Assembly: GCA_001414325.1 (NCBI GenBank)
Contig: LLKB01000005.1
Coordinates: forward strand, 62,001-126,000
Length of the DNA: 64,000 nt
Direction: 5' to 3'
Origin: Butyribacter intestini
GTDB lineage: Bacteria; Bacillota; Clostridia; Lachnospirales; Lachnospiraceae
Part shown: in pieces, positions 52,201 to 61,217 of the stretch
How the letters are laid out: each line of letters starts with the position of its first letter
Numbering within the stretch: the stretch's first letter is position 1
Translations under genes and position numbers: made by a program
Notes under the pieces: generated by a model
Seen by the model: only the letters and a program-made list of their open reading frames with translations
Database searches by the model: none
Told to the model about the DNA's origin: nothing

Positions 52201-54119
52201 ACATCCGATGGCACATTAAATCTCTCTAAATATTTTTCTCCTGCAAAAAAGTCCTCACCTATTGTTGTTATCTTATTATAATTTCTGTGATTTTCTTTTG
52301 AATAAGACTGTGCCGATGAATTTGAAAATCCTGTTATCACTGCATTTTGTGGTATCGTTTCAAACGACCTGTCTATCTCACAGTCAGGATTTTTTATGAT
52401 TATCTCATCTAATGAACTACATCCAATAAAAGCATTTTTTTCGATTTTTCTCACTGAATACGGCACTACAATCTTCTTGAGACTTATACAGTTTTCAAAT
52501 GCCCCTGCTCCTATTTCATTAACTGTTCCGTTCTTAATATCAACCGAAATAAGTTTATCCTGGTCTTTAAATGCTCCGTCTCCTATCCGCTTTACTTCTT
52601 CCGGAATTTTCACACTCTCAGGCTTTTCAGACATACTTACCAGTGTACCCGAATTTATCACTGCTCCATTAAGACCGTTTTCCCTATAATCTTTAAAAAA
52701 TCTTTTTACCGTTATATTTCCTGATACCGTCTTTTCTCCATCGCATGACACATATTTTGTTCCGGGATAATACGCTCCAATTTTTGTATCTGTCCCAAAA
52801 TACTGACCTGATATTTTTGTATCATAATCGACTTGAACGGTTTTATTATTATTAACACTGTCTATCACCTTACCGTCCTCATAATAATCAATACAGGTAA
52901 CGCTATACTTATTTTTCTGCCACTGGGCATACAATTTTACTGTAGTCGTTGTTATGTTCTTTATGAGTTGTCCTGCCGAATACGCTTTTCCGCTTCCGTC
53001 TGCCTTTGTATTCCATCCGGTAAAATGATAATAACTCCTGCCAAAAGAATTTTGCTTTAAATTTTCTGATTTATCATAATTTATCGTCTGGCTCGCCACA
53101 TTTCCATAACCACCGTTTGCATCATACTCAACTTTGTATGTAAATGTATCATCATAATACGCTCCACATCCGCATCTATGTCTTGTATATCCTTTTGAAG
53201 AACTCGTCGGAGCCATCACTGAAACACTTGAATAATTATGTCCTGTTGCCCCTGCACCTGCCGTCTGTGTCCCACAGGTCGTACAGTATAACACCTGTCC
53301 CTGCGTACAGGTTGCTGCACTTTTCTGTGCCCATGTATGATTTGCATACCCTCCTGAATAAGTTGTATTGCTGCACATAGTGCACTTATATATTGCCGGA
53401 TGCTGACAGGTTGCCCCTGATACATAAGTTGAATAATTATGACCTATCGTACTTCCCTGATTTATTGTGCTGTTGCACATGGTACATTTATATACCGCCG
53501 GATTCTGACAGGTTGCTCCTGATATACATGATGAATAATTATGGCTTATAGTGTTTCCCTCACTTTTTGTCTCACCACAGATAGTACATCTGTACTGGTT
53601 ATTGTGCTGACAGGTTGCTGCAGATGTAAGCTGCCATCTTGATGAATCATAAACATGTCCGCACTGCCAATAAATATATAACGATCTATGATTTTGCGCA
53701 TCATTGCTTATAAGATTTTTTGCCTCTGCCAAAGTTGCGTTTTGGGGAGTATCTGATAGCTTATTTCCCATTCCAACCATAGCTCTTATATAAAATCCCG
53801 GATTTACAAGCGTTGATGCATCTAAATTTGCAACAATATTTTTATACATATTCACATAATCACTTTTTTCATTTATCAAATACTCAACACATAACGAATC
53901 TTCACTTTTTTTCAAAACACTTGAACTTTTCATAATTCCTTCTATTGTATTTTTTAGACTTCCTGTCATTGTAAACGGCTTTGAAAAATGCACAAGATAT
54001 TGATAATATGTCTCTGCTTTTGCCTTTTTTAAATTCATAAACATTCCATTTGACAAAACAACCGCCACCGTCAACACATATATCAAAACTTTTTTTAATA
54101 AATTCCTTCTTCTCTCCAT
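49233..54119 (-). CDS. Large secreted surface protein with zinc-ribbon-like, InlB-B and BspA leucine-rich repeats
   Basis: 1628 residues. A signal peptide (LIYVLTVAVVLSNGMFMN, cut near AKAET) starts it. Residues about 150-300 hold at least four repeats of about 30 residues built around ATCQ, CTxC and HNYS, resembling small zinc ribbons. Listeria-Bacteroides repeats follow at about 330-400 and again from about 925 to 1390 (YDANGGYGN, FTGWNTKADGSGKAY, LYAQW). Between them lie BspA-type leucine-rich repeats (RIGDGAFKDQDKLISVDI, IGAGAFENCISLKKIVVP), and one more set at the C-terminus. A Ser/Lys-rich linker covers about 1400-1500. There is no LPXTG anchor, so it is released or held by its repeats. 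It is a probable adhesin. Confidence 0.85.
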   Translation of the reverse strand: MERRRNLLKKVLIYVLTVAVVLSNGMFMNLKKAKAETYYQYLVHFSKPFTMTGSLKNTIEGIMKSSSVLKKSEDSLCVEYLINEKSDYVNMYKNIVANLDASTLVNPGFYIRAMVGMGNKLSDTPQNATLAEAKNLISNDAQNHRSLYIYWQCGHVYDSSRWQLTSAATCQHNNQYRCTICGETKSEGNTISHNYSSCISGATCQNPAVYKCTMCNSTINQGSTIGHNYSTYVSGATCQHPAIYKCTMCSNTTYSGGYANHTWAQKSAATCTQGQVLYCTTCGTQTAGAGATGHNYSSVSVMAPTSSSKGYTRHRCGCGAYYDDTFTYKVEYDANGGYGNVASQTINYDKSENLKQNSFGRSYYHFTGWNTKADGSGKAYSAGQLIKNITTTTVKLYAQWQKNKYSVTCIDYYEDGKVIDSVNNNKTVQVDYDTKISGQYFGTDTKIGAYYPGTKYVSCDGEKTVSGNITVKRFFKDYRENGLNGAVINSGTLVSMSEKPESVKIPEEVKRIGDGAFKDQDKLISVDIKNGTVNEIGAGAFENCISLKKIVVPYSVRKIEKNAFIGCSSLDEIIIKNPDCEIDRSFETIPQNAVITGFSNSSAQSYSKENHRNYNKITTIGEDFFAGEKYLERFNVPSDVVIIGDRAFKNCTVLKKITLGNVTRIGDEAFAGCTSLKYESDYEKITKDALVIPKTTEYIGKKAFAGDKEIKEIVFEGKETVISDKSSIDAGTLIGCYAGSKQYDFSVENKYKIILFAGFENDGTTEFADEYRDSDEIAAVIMGAGIEKIGRFAFAGCKSLENVSIMGDRTKKTAVTIDNSAFYNCTELKKVMSDENISELGDNVFFNCEKLNEVTFSDNNMLAKIGNRAFYGCVSLSEIKINNPNCVINENNDTFSENTILRGWSKSTTNDYSKKNNRKFECIGISYCVEFDKKGGDNGTDGIFVYSGMKMPDIEVPEKKGYTFCGYASGDSQLYNDAGKYISGEVLNISEDMTGKKALSAKWCANCYSVWYMPNGTDGEKTEQAGLLYDTEFKILDNMYEKEGYTFAGWSTLADGSSEIYKAGESIKNLTDKDGEVVRLYARWQENSYNIEYNLNGGMGEAPENKEIMYQSEYTIADNKSTKEYYVFAGWNTRYDGKGTSYEVGQKVSRLTAVKGDKIILYAQWKPVEYSISYDFDGGETETNVNPLKYDCETDDFTVVSPKKHGWDFVGWHDSDKLHEGAYVVKKGSHGDITLKAVYRLSEYSIKFETKGGEFKDEKSRISSYRFGDDVNLPMDVEKKNYVFKGWSADKDKNDTYVAKIEPDDTGDKCFYAVWTPESYKIKYMLDGGKTVDGSPMAYLYGTGVKLPESAKKDGYSFAGWYQDEKFSGQRIEKITENESGDKVIYAKWIPNVTDKDKSDSDLSGNKPLDTKNPSESSLPHQSKNPDDSDGTDKKDNVSESTKPEVTEMPLQTDALSEQTKTPLVRMTASPNKQQGAGKNSAGESSNTEAKTNKKTAKYNRYNKNKKTVALKKFCDTKAKKAIIPDSITKGGVRYKVTSVAADAFSGCKKLKAVTIGKNIKTIGKNCFKNCHSLKKINIRSKIFRKAGKNSLKGTNKKLIVSCNKKKMTKYKKLLKNRGNNKYKMKEK

Positions 54120-54136
54120 ATAATCTTCCCCCCGTT

Positions 54137-55045
54137 TTACGCTACTATTTCAAGCGAATTAAATGTTTTATTGTACCTGTAAACACTGTCCGACAGATAT
54201 TCATCCGGCAGCAGACAATTATCATTTACTTCTTTTACCATGTTTTTAAGTTCCTCTTTTGTAAGTCCGGCTTTTGCCGACATTGCAAGCACTTCATGTA
54301 TGCTGCTCGGCAGGATATAAAAATCACCTCCTATTTTCTCAGCCAGTCGCTTAAATATATCCTGATATAAGATAACTGATGCACCGTTTATCCCCATGTT
54401 ATTTGTTACCACATAAGGCTCATATAAACACTCTCGCTTAAGTTCCGGTTTTTTTAATCCCATCTCCTGTAACTGCACATCAAACATACCGATAACTTCG
54501 CTCATAGGCATTATTTTTTCTTCAAATATTCTCTCCGAATTTTTTAATGCCAGTGTGTAAAGTTCTCTTGTATCCGTTTGCCATTCCTTTGCAACTTCAT
54601 TTGTTATCCGTATGGATGCAATTCCATCCTCATCATTACTAACAAGACAATAGAACACAACTGCCATGTCGAGAAATCTGATATACGGCATATCTTCGAG
54701 CAGCTTTTTATTTTTATTCAAAGAGATAAGTCTCATAACTATTTTTTCAATACAATCCTCATACTCCATAGACAGATTTTCATATGTATTCTGTCTCTGG
54801 CTGTCCTCATATATCCTCACAACCTCTGATACAAGGCTGTCAATGCCTGTTCCGTCAATGTACTTCTGATACATATTTTGAAGATAAAAATTAGGTGTTA
54901 TGCTCTTTCCCGTCTCCATGATAGTAAGTGAGTCATATTCAAGCGAATTATTTTTTATGACCTTATGCACCTCTACCGCAACCTCCTTACCAAAACACAT
55001 TTTTATCTTCTCTGCCATCTCATCTACAAATTCATAATATTCCAT
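54137..55045 (-). CDS. DUF5688 family protein
   Basis: 302 residues from the ATG at 55045, which has GAGGG upstream. The sequence resembles the DUF5688 family found in many copies in gut Clostridia: YEFVDEMAEKIKMCFGKEV at the start, NGASVILYQDIFKRLAEKIG at about 220-240, and YILPSSIHEVLAMSAKAGLT near the end. The family has no known function; the last motif is the most constant part. It lies 17 bases before the large surface protein and is probably co-transcribed with it. Confidence 0.8.
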   Translation of the reverse strand: MEYYEFVDEMAEKIKMCFGKEVAVEVHKVIKNNSLEYDSLTIMETGKSITPNFYLQNMYQKYIDGTGIDSLVSEVVRIYEDSQRQNTYENLSMEYEDCIEKIVMRLISLNKNKKLLEDMPYIRFLDMAVVFYCLVSNDEDGIASIRITNEVAKEWQTDTRELYTLALKNSERIFEEKIMPMSEVIGMFDVQLQEMGLKKPELKRECLYEPYVVTNNMGINGASVILYQDIFKRLAEKIGGDFYILPSSIHEVLAMSAKAGLTKEELKNMVKEVNDNCLLPDEYLSDSVYRYNKTFNSLEIVA

Positions 55046-55851
55046 ATCATCCCTCATTTCTGCACACATTTTTCTTCATATCCTATATAGTAATTTATTT
55101 CTATTCCATCAAATAATCGGTATAATTTGTGTCGGGTGTGCTCAGACACAAATATTATCCTCCATGTCTTAAAAACTCTTTGCCCCAAGCAGACTTCTAA
55201 TATTTTTGTATTAAAAGTTTCAATCAGATAATCCCTGATTTTTTTATTCTGATTTCACCGTTTTTGCAATCAGGCAAATATTTGTGGTATGCTCTGCTGT
55301 TTGCATAATATTGTTAAAACCTGATATATATACTTCTCCTCCTGTCTTTATTTTAGGGATACCTATCTGATGATAAAAATTTGATTTACGGGTGATCTGC
55401 TGTTATTTAATCAGCACAAAAAATTTAGAAGTCTGTTTTTAGGCTTAGACAGCCGTCTTAGAACAAAGAAATTTTCCAGTATAACCCACACTGAACACTT
55501 TATTATTTTACTGATTATTTTGTGTGGGTTACTAGTTATATGGTAGCAAAGCCGTATATTTTAAACAATGTCAATTATTGATAAAAATATTATGGATTTT
55601 TGTTTGATTCATTTATTTTTCTATTTTTAGCAAATTTATTTTTTATGCACTTTGCACTATTCTTTAGTTTTTTTTTATGAAACACTCACAAATTTTTAGA
55701 CCTAAAAGTGGCTCTAATTCCCTGTATATCATTGTTTGCGTTACTTTTAACATTTTTTATATCAAAAAATAATTTTTTCATTATGCTAAAGGATGTTATT
55801 TTTCATAAAATTATGCTTGTTTTTACAAGAAAAAAACTGCTATTGCAAAAA
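55046..55851. other. Long A+T-rich intergenic region
   Basis: About 800 bases without a supported gene. It contains several hairpins: near 55127-55151 (TTTGTGTC with GACACAAA), near 55214-55237 (ATCAG with CTGAT and a T run), near 55430-55452 (imperfect CTTAGAC), and 55484-55530 (AACCCACAC with GTGTGGGTT). No known riboswitch core is recognisable by eye. It may hold a small RNA or decayed DNA. Confidence 0.4.
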
Positions 55852-55896
55852 TAAAACAGCCGAACTCTGAAAATTTTCAAAATCCGACTGTTTTTA
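55852..55896. terminator. Terminator after nfnB
   Basis: On the minus strand AACAG-CGG pairs with CCG-CTGTT with an inner TGAAAATTTTCA palindrome, then TTTATTTTT. It is about 70 bases after the stop at 55967. Confidence 0.85.
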
Positions 55897-55966
55897 TCAC
55901 ATTTATCAAAGAGAAATCTCATCACCCAAAGGTAATGGCTTTTTCTTTAATTTTATATATTATTTA

Positions 55967-57355
55967 TTATTTGCTTAAGAACTCATCAATTCCCTTAGCT
56001 GCTGCTTTTCCTGCACCCATTGCAAGAATAACTGTTGCGGCACCTGTTACAGCATCTCCACCGGCATATACGGCTGCCTTAGAAGTCTTTCCTGTCTCCT
56101 CCTCAGCAACTATACATTTTCTCTTGTTAATATCAAGACCTTTTGTTGTTGATGAGATAAGCGGGTTAGGGCTTGTTCCAAGTGACATGATAACAGTATC
56201 TACATCAAGTACGAACTCAGAACCCTCAATTTCAACAGGTCTTCTTCTTCCTGACTCGTCAGGCTCGCCAAGTTCCATACGTATGCACTTCATTCCTGAA
56301 ACATTTCCTTCTTCATCTTCAATGATTTCTACAGGATTTGTGAGAAGGTCAAATTGGATTCCCTCCTCTTTTGCATGATGTACTTCCTCAACTCGTGCAG
56401 GAAGCTCTGCTTCGCTGCGGCGATATACGATATGTACATCTGCACCGAGACGAAGTGCTGTTCTTGCGGCATCCATTGCTACATTTCCACCACCGACTAC
56501 GGCAACTTTCTTTCCTGGAATGATAGGTGTATCATAATTTTCATCAAAAGCTTTCATAAGATTGCTTCTTGTAAGGTACTCATTTGCTGAGAATACACCG
56601 TTTGCATCTTCTCCCGGTATTCCCATAAATCTAGGAAGTCCTGCTCCTGAACCTACGAATACGGCATCAAATCCCTCTTCATTTAAAAGTTCGTCTATAG
56701 TAACGGCTTTTCCTATGACAACATCCGTCTCAATCTTAACTCCGAGTGATTTTACATTTTCAACTTCCTTGTCTACGACTTTGCTCTTTGGAAGACGGAA
56801 CTCAGGAATACCGTAAGATAATACACCGCCTGCTTTGTGAAGTGCTTCAAAGATAGTTACATCATAACCGAGTTTTGCAAGGTCACCTGCACATGTAAGT
56901 CCGGCAGGACCTGAACCGATAACGGCAACTTTCTTTCCGTTTAGGCTCTCAGCCTTTGCAGGTTTGATGCCCTCTTCTCTTGCAGTATCAGCGACATATC
57001 TCTCAAGTTTACCGATAGATACGGCATCACCCTTAATTCCACGGATGCACTTTGACTCACACTGGCTCTCCTGTGGACATACACGGCCACATACGGCAGG
57101 AAGTGCAGAATACTCACTTATCACATGGTAAGCTCCCTCAACATTTCCTTTCACGAGTTCACTGATAAATCCCGGTATATTTATATTTACGGGACAGCCC
57201 TTTACGCACTGTGGATTTTTACACTGGAGACAACGTGTTGCTTCCGCTGTCGCTTCTTCTTTATCATATCCTAAACAAACTTCCTTAAAATTCGTTGCAC
57301 GAACTTTTGGCTCCTGCTCACGAACAGGAATTCTTTTCATTACATCAACTTCCAT
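55967..57355 (-). CDS. nfnB: NfnB: NADPH-side subunit of bifurcating transhydrogenase (GltD-like)
   Basis: 462 residues, GGAAAATATC before the ATG. The N-terminal Fe-S part has CLQCKNPQCVKGCPVNINIP and CGRVCPQESQCESKC. An FAD loop VAVIGSGPAGLTCAGDLAK and an NADPH loop VAVVGGGNVAMDAARTALR follow. It closes with the conserved YAGGDAVTGAATVILAMGAG. It could be read as a glutamate synthase small subunit, but the partner FNR-like gene 123 bases upstream makes NfnB the better name. NfnAB couples NADH and reduced ferredoxin to NADPH formation. Confidence 0.9.
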   Translation of the reverse strand: MEVDVMKRIPVREQEPKVRATNFKEVCLGYDKEEATAEATRCLQCKNPQCVKGCPVNINIPGFISELVKGNVEGAYHVISEYSALPAVCGRVCPQESQCESKCIRGIKGDAVSIGKLERYVADTAREEGIKPAKAESLNGKKVAVIGSGPAGLTCAGDLAKLGYDVTIFEALHKAGGVLSYGIPEFRLPKSKVVDKEVENVKSLGVKIETDVVIGKAVTIDELLNEEGFDAVFVGSGAGLPRFMGIPGEDANGVFSANEYLTRSNLMKAFDENYDTPIIPGKKVAVVGGGNVAMDAARTALRLGADVHIVYRRSEAELPARVEEVHHAKEEGIQFDLLTNPVEIIEDEEGNVSGMKCIRMELGEPDESGRRRPVEIEGSEFVLDVDTVIMSLGTSPNPLISSTTKGLDINKRKCIVAEEETGKTSKAAVYAGGDAVTGAATVILAMGAGKAAAKGIDEFLSK

Positions 57356-57478
57356 GATATTTTCCTTTCTCTACAATTCTATGTTCTCTGACAGATATTT
57401 ACGGGCTTATGTTTAATTCTAAATATTATCTGACACAACTCCGCCATGGAGTATTCCCGCATTTGCTGTATTTTTCTT

Positions 57479-58360
57479 TTACTGGCAGTTTCCACATCCA
57501 CCATGATGTGTATCTCCCTCTTCGAGTTTGAGCATTGCCCTGCCCTCTTCAGTTTTATACATTCTCTGACGACGCATAGCCTGGTCAAAATCTACAAGAT
57601 GACCGTCAAACTCAGGTCCGTCTACACAGGCAAATTTAATCTCATCACCTACTTTAAGACGACAGGCACCACACATACCTGTTCCATCGACCATGATAGG
57701 ATTCATACTTACTATTGTAGGAATATTAAGTTCTTTTGTAAGTATAGTAACAAATTTCATCATTATCATAGGTCCGATAGCTATAACCTTTGTATATGTC
57801 TTATTTAAGTTCTTTACAAGTTCATTTATCTGGTCACACGCATTTCCCTTGAAACCGTAAGAACCGTCATCTGTTGCAATATAAAGATTTCCTGCAACTT
57901 CACGCATCTCATTTTCAAGTATCATAATGTCCTTTGTACGTGCTCCGATTATAACATCAACATCAATACCATGCTCTTTCATCCATTTAACCTGTGGATA
58001 TACAGGAGCTGTACCAACACCACCGCATACAAATAAAAGCTTTTCTTTCTTTAACTCCTCTATAGGCATCCCAATAAGTTCAGACGCACATCCTAAAGGT
58101 CCTACAAAATCCATGAAGCTTTCCCCGACTTCATAGCGTGACATCTCTGTTGTAGATGCTCCGACTGTCTGGAATACTATAGTAACAGTTCCCTTTTCTC
58201 TATCATAATCACATACTGTAAGAGGGATTCTCTCTCCTTCCTCATCTGTCTTTACAATAACAAACTGTCCGGGCTGACATGATTTTGCTACTCTTGGTGC
58301 CTCAACATCCATAAGCCAGATGTTGTTGGCAAGATACTCTTTCTTTAAAATCTTAAACAT
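57479..58360 (-). CDS. nfnA: NfnA: NADH-side subunit (FNR-like, 2Fe-2S)
   Basis: 293 residues. An N-terminal FAD barrel (CQPGQFVIVKTDEEGERIPL), an NAD loop at about residue 110 (LLFVCGGVGTAPVYPQVKWM) and a C-terminal 2Fe-2S cluster: MCGACRLKVGDEIKFACVDG provides three Cys and an Asp/Cys region. The end, HHGGCGNCQ, has another Cys pair. This is the small subunit of the bifurcating NADH-dependent ferredoxin:NADP+ oxidoreductase. It precedes nfnB. Confidence 0.9.
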   Translation of the reverse strand: MFKILKKEYLANNIWLMDVEAPRVAKSCQPGQFVIVKTDEEGERIPLTVCDYDREKGTVTIVFQTVGASTTEMSRYEVGESFMDFVGPLGCASELIGMPIEELKKEKLLFVCGGVGTAPVYPQVKWMKEHGIDVDVIIGARTKDIMILENEMREVAGNLYIATDDGSYGFKGNACDQINELVKNLNKTYTKVIAIGPMIMMKFVTILTKELNIPTIVSMNPIMVDGTGMCGACRLKVGDEIKFACVDGPEFDGHLVDFDQAMRRQRMYKTEEGRAMLKLEEGDTHHGGCGNCQ

Positions 58361-58387
58361 AATGAGCCTCCATCTCTTAATCGTTTT

Positions 58388-58879
58388 TTATAAAAATACG
58401 CTTAGGTCGTTACATTTTGATAGATAACTGTTTGCGTATCGTTTATCATCACTTACATTTTCGCCAAACCATACCGGTGGCACAAAGTTTTCGGCATCTT
58501 CCTCGCTCTCAAACTCGACCTCAATAAAATAAAGTCCATCAAGCACTCCGCCAAAAATATCAAGTTCTCCCATATGTCCATCTTCCAGTGGTATTATATA
58601 TCTTGTCTTTTTGATAAGATTATCGTCCACCTTTTCTCTCAGATGTTCATATCCTTCTTTTGTCAGGAAAACTTCAACTTCATTATTTATCCTTACATCC
58701 GTATTCTTATCTTCACTGCCACTTACAAGTGACTTGTAAGTAAGAATATATCTGTCATTACTTTTTCTTATCCTGACAACCGGATTTGTGCAAAGATACC
58801 CCTGCTCAATATGTTTCTGTTCATATTGTTCCAGATTGTCAGGAAGCTTTTTAATCTTGAATTTCTTTTCTATTTCCAT
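58388..58879 (-). CDS. CYTH-domain (triphosphate tunnel) protein
   Basis: 163 residues. It starts MEIEKKFKIK, the EXEXK signature of the family, and has the other charged strands in order (VVRIRKSNDRYILTYKS, EVEVFLTKEGYEHL, KKTRYIIPLEDG, ELDIFGG, YFIEVEFES). CYTH enzymes are adenylate cyclases, thiamine triphosphatases or tripolyphosphatases; the sequence does not separate them, and polyphosphatase is the usual clostridial guess. It lies 27 bases before nfnA and may be in its operon. Confidence 0.88.
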   Translation of the reverse strand: MEIEKKFKIKKLPDNLEQYEQKHIEQGYLCTNPVVRIRKSNDRYILTYKSLVSGSEDKNTDVRINNEVEVFLTKEGYEHLREKVDDNLIKKTRYIIPLEDGHMGELDIFGGVLDGLYFIEVEFESEEDAENFVPPVWFGENVSDDKRYANSYLSKCNDLSVFL

Positions 58880-58974
58880 TTATATGCCTTTATAATATTA
58901 GACTATTATCTGCTCAATTAGTCCACTTCTGCTTTAAGCCAAAATGTATCACTCACCGTGAACCAAGTCTGCTT

Positions 58975-59151
58975 TTATTTCGTTTCTGCAATATTGTCTG
59001 CCTTTTCATTTTTTGACTTTCGCCACTTGATACCAAGAAGTATCGCACCATAAGCAACACCAAGACTTACAAGGAATTTAACGAGATACCATAAAAATGC
59101 TCCTCCGAAAGTAAGGTCCGCAAGACCTTTTAACAATAATGCTCCTGTCAT
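58975..59151 (-). CDS. Small membrane protein at the end of the his operon
   Basis: 58 residues. The ATG at 59151 has a GGTGAAG region upstream and lies 18 bases after hisIE. The product starts MTGALLLKGLADLTFGGAFL, has one membrane span from about residue 18 to 42 (WYLVKFLVSLGVAYGAILLG) and ends in a charged tail (KWRKSKNEKADNIAETK). Tight spacing to hisIE suggests co-transcription. I do not recognise it. Confidence 0.6.
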   Translation of the reverse strand: MTGALLLKGLADLTFGGAFLWYLVKFLVSLGVAYGAILLGIKWRKSKNEKADNIAETK

Positions 59152-59168
59152 ATCTTCACCATACCTTT

Positions 59169-60440
59169 CTATCTGCGGTTGACAAGTTCCTTTGTTATGT
59201 CACTCCAGTCAATATCACACTCTGCCATAAGAACCATCATGTGATAAAGGAAATCGGCAATCTCATACTTAAGCTCTTCCGAATCGGGATTTTTGGCAGC
59301 GATAACAATTTCTGTTGCCTCCTCGCCACATTTCTTCAAAATCTTATCTATCCCCTTATCAAAAAGATAATTTGTATAAGAGCCTTCCTTTGGATTTACT
59401 TTTCTATCCATGATAATTTTATAGTCTTCAAGCAATACTGTCAATGGGTTTGTTTCAATATACTCTTTTTGGGCAAGTTCCTTAAAGAAGCAGCTTCTGC
59501 TTCCGGTATGGCAGGCAGCTCCGACCTGACGAACTTTTGCAAGAATTGTATCATTGTCACAGTCGAGCATAAGTTTCTTTACATACTGATAATGACCTGA
59601 TGTATCTCCTTTAAGCCACAATTCCTGTCTGCTTCTACTGTAGTAAGTCATTTTGCCACACTCGATAGTCTTTCCATATGACTCCTCATTCATGTAAGCA
59701 ACCATGAGAACTTCGTTTGTGCGGTAATCCTGAACTACTACCGGGATAAGACCATTGTCCATAAGTTTAAAGTCTGAAAAATCAATAAGACTTTCAAACA
59801 CTTCTACATCTATTCCTTTTTCTTTTAAGGCTCTTTTTGCCCTGTATATATCTCTGTCCTCGGTATCTTCAAAATAATTTGTTGATACGGCATCTGTTTT
59901 TTCAAATGATAAAAGCTCTGCAAGGTCATTTCTTATAAGACCATCCCTTATCATAATATCCATTTTTGTACTATTTATGGCATCAGTAAAACTCTTTGTG
60001 CAGTCGATATGTTTAAGCATCGCCGAACCTATTCCCATATCATAATACCTGTCAAGTGCTTCTGCATTCATAAAAGCGGCTTTCATGTCAACTTCAAGCA
60101 TAAGCTTGTCCTTGTCAAACCTGGCTGTTATCTCGTCTATCACTTTCTGTTCCGGCAGAAGTGCATTTCTAAGCACAAGTTTGTATGCTCCGGTATAAAG
60201 TGCTTTTTTTGCATCTTCAAAACGCTCAACATACATTCCTATCATAAACGGAATGTCTATCTGTTTTTCAATCACTCTTGCCGTGCTTAAAAATTCATCT
60301 CTCGACGCCTCGTCCCCGGTATAATTGTAGATAAACAATTCATCTGCACCCTTACACGCATATTCATCCGCAAGTTTTATAATGTTTTCCGGATATTCAT
60401 TTTCCGCATTTATAAATGGGATTATTTTCTTCTTTTTCAT
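59169..60440 (-). CDS. hisI: HisIE fusion with an N-terminal degenerate HisA/HisF-like barrel
   Basis: 423 residues. Residues about 1-210 resemble a HisA/HisF half-barrel protein ([20 protein letters not shown]; compare GADELXXLDI in HisF), but the catalytic Asp is replaced by Asn-Tyr and the other sites are gone, so it is probably structural or regulatory. Residues about 215-315 are His[36 protein letters not shown] and [12 protein letters not shown] with the metal ligands. The C-terminal 100 residues are HisE ([14 protein letters not shown]). It performs steps 2 and 3 of histidine synthesis. It follows hisB by 5 bases. Confidence 0.9.
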   Translation of the reverse strand: MKKKKIIPFINAENEYPENIIKLADEYACKGADELFIYNYTGDEASRDEFLSTARVIEKQIDIPFMIGMYVERFEDAKKALYTGAYKLVLRNALLPEQKVIDEITARFDKDKLMLEVDMKAAFMNAEALDRYYDMGIGSAMLKHIDCTKSFTDAINSTKMDIMIRDGLIRNDLAELLSFEKTDAVSTNYFEDTEDRDIYRAKRALKEKGIDVEVFESLIDFSDFKLMDNGLIPVVVQDYRTNEVLMVAYMNEESYGKTIECGKMTYYSRSRQELWLKGDTSGHYQYVKKLMLDCDNDTILAKVRQVGAACHTGSRSCFFKELAQKEYIETNPLTVLLEDYKIIMDRKVNPKEGSYTNYLFDKGIDKILKKCGEEATEIVIAAKNPDSEELKYEIADFLYHMMVLMAECDIDWSDITKELVNRR

Positions 60441-60445
60441 ATATC

Positions 60446-61054
60446 CTATTCTCCTAAACTTCCTTTTGTTGAGAGTACATCACTTATTCTCTCATCATAC
60501 ATAACTGCCCTGTCAAGTGCCTTTGCAAATGATTTAAACGCAGCTTCTATTATATGATGATTATTTGAACCGTCAAGCATCTTTAAATGCAGGTTCATAC
60601 CTGCAGAATAGCTTACGGCATAGAAAAATTCATGTACCATCTCTGTGTCAAATTCGCCTACCTTAGATACGCTAAACTCCATATTTTCTACAAGATAAGG
60701 TCTGCCTGAAAGATCAAGTGCACAAAGCATAAGAGTCTCATCCATAGGAAGAATACACTCACCAAATCTCTTAATACCTTTCTTGTCCCCGACAGCCTCC
60801 TTTATAGCCTGACCGAGAACGATACCTGTATCCTCAATAGAATGGTGGCAGTCAACCTCTAAATCTCCCTTAACCTTAACCGTAAGGTCAAAAAGGCCAT
60901 GTCGTGCAAAACTGTTCAGCATATGGTCGAAAAAACCAATGCCTGTATCTATATCAGCTTTGCCACTGCCATCAAGATTTAACTTAACTAAAATATCAGT
61001 TTCTCCGGTCACCCTTGAAATCTCGGCCATTCTTGCTTTTACATTTTCATTCAT
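60446..61054 (-). CDS. hisB: Imidazoleglycerol-phosphate dehydratase
   Basis: 202 residues from the ATG at 61054; an AAAGGG site is 12 bases away, and the frame upstream (to 61180) is low-information. Motifs: [16 protein letters not shown] (metal His), [14 protein letters not shown] (metal His pair), [19 protein letters not shown], and [19 protein letters not shown] with [15 protein letters not shown]. This is a single-function HisB without the phosphatase domain, matching the separate PHP phosphatase at 35004. Confidence 0.94.
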   Translation of the reverse strand: MNENVKARMAEISRVTGETDILVKLNLDGSGKADIDTGIGFFDHMLNSFARHGLFDLTVKVKGDLEVDCHHSIEDTGIVLGQAIKEAVGDKKGIKRFGECILPMDETLMLCALDLSGRPYLVENMEFSVSKVGEFDTEMVHEFFYAVSYSAGMNLHLKMLDGSNNHHIIEAAFKSFAKALDRAVMYDERISDVLSTKGSLGE

Positions 61055-61100
61055 AATAAAAACCAACCCTTTCCAATGCAGTTTCCTGCCCGTTTTTAGT

Positions 61101-61134
61101 AAAGCGGACATTCGCACTCCGCCTTTGCTGCCTT
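61101..61134. repeat. Dispersed stem-loop repeat, copy 4 (diverged)
   Basis: GCGGA and TCCGC around CATTCGCAC, then CTTTGCTGCC. It is in the 163-base spacer between hisD and hisB. It keeps the stem but has changes in the loop relative to copies 1-3. Confidence 0.5.
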
Positions 61135-61217
61135 TCAGTAAAAGCTTACTCCCACTGACATAAGCATCCCATTTATCCACCGCTTAGTGCTCTATACACC
61201 ATAAGCTTTTGAAATGC

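Noticed and set aside
55967..57355. Naming the GltD-like protein glutamate synthase small subunit
   Set aside because: No large subunit is nearby and an FNR-like NfnA gene lies directly upstream, so NfnB is the better name.
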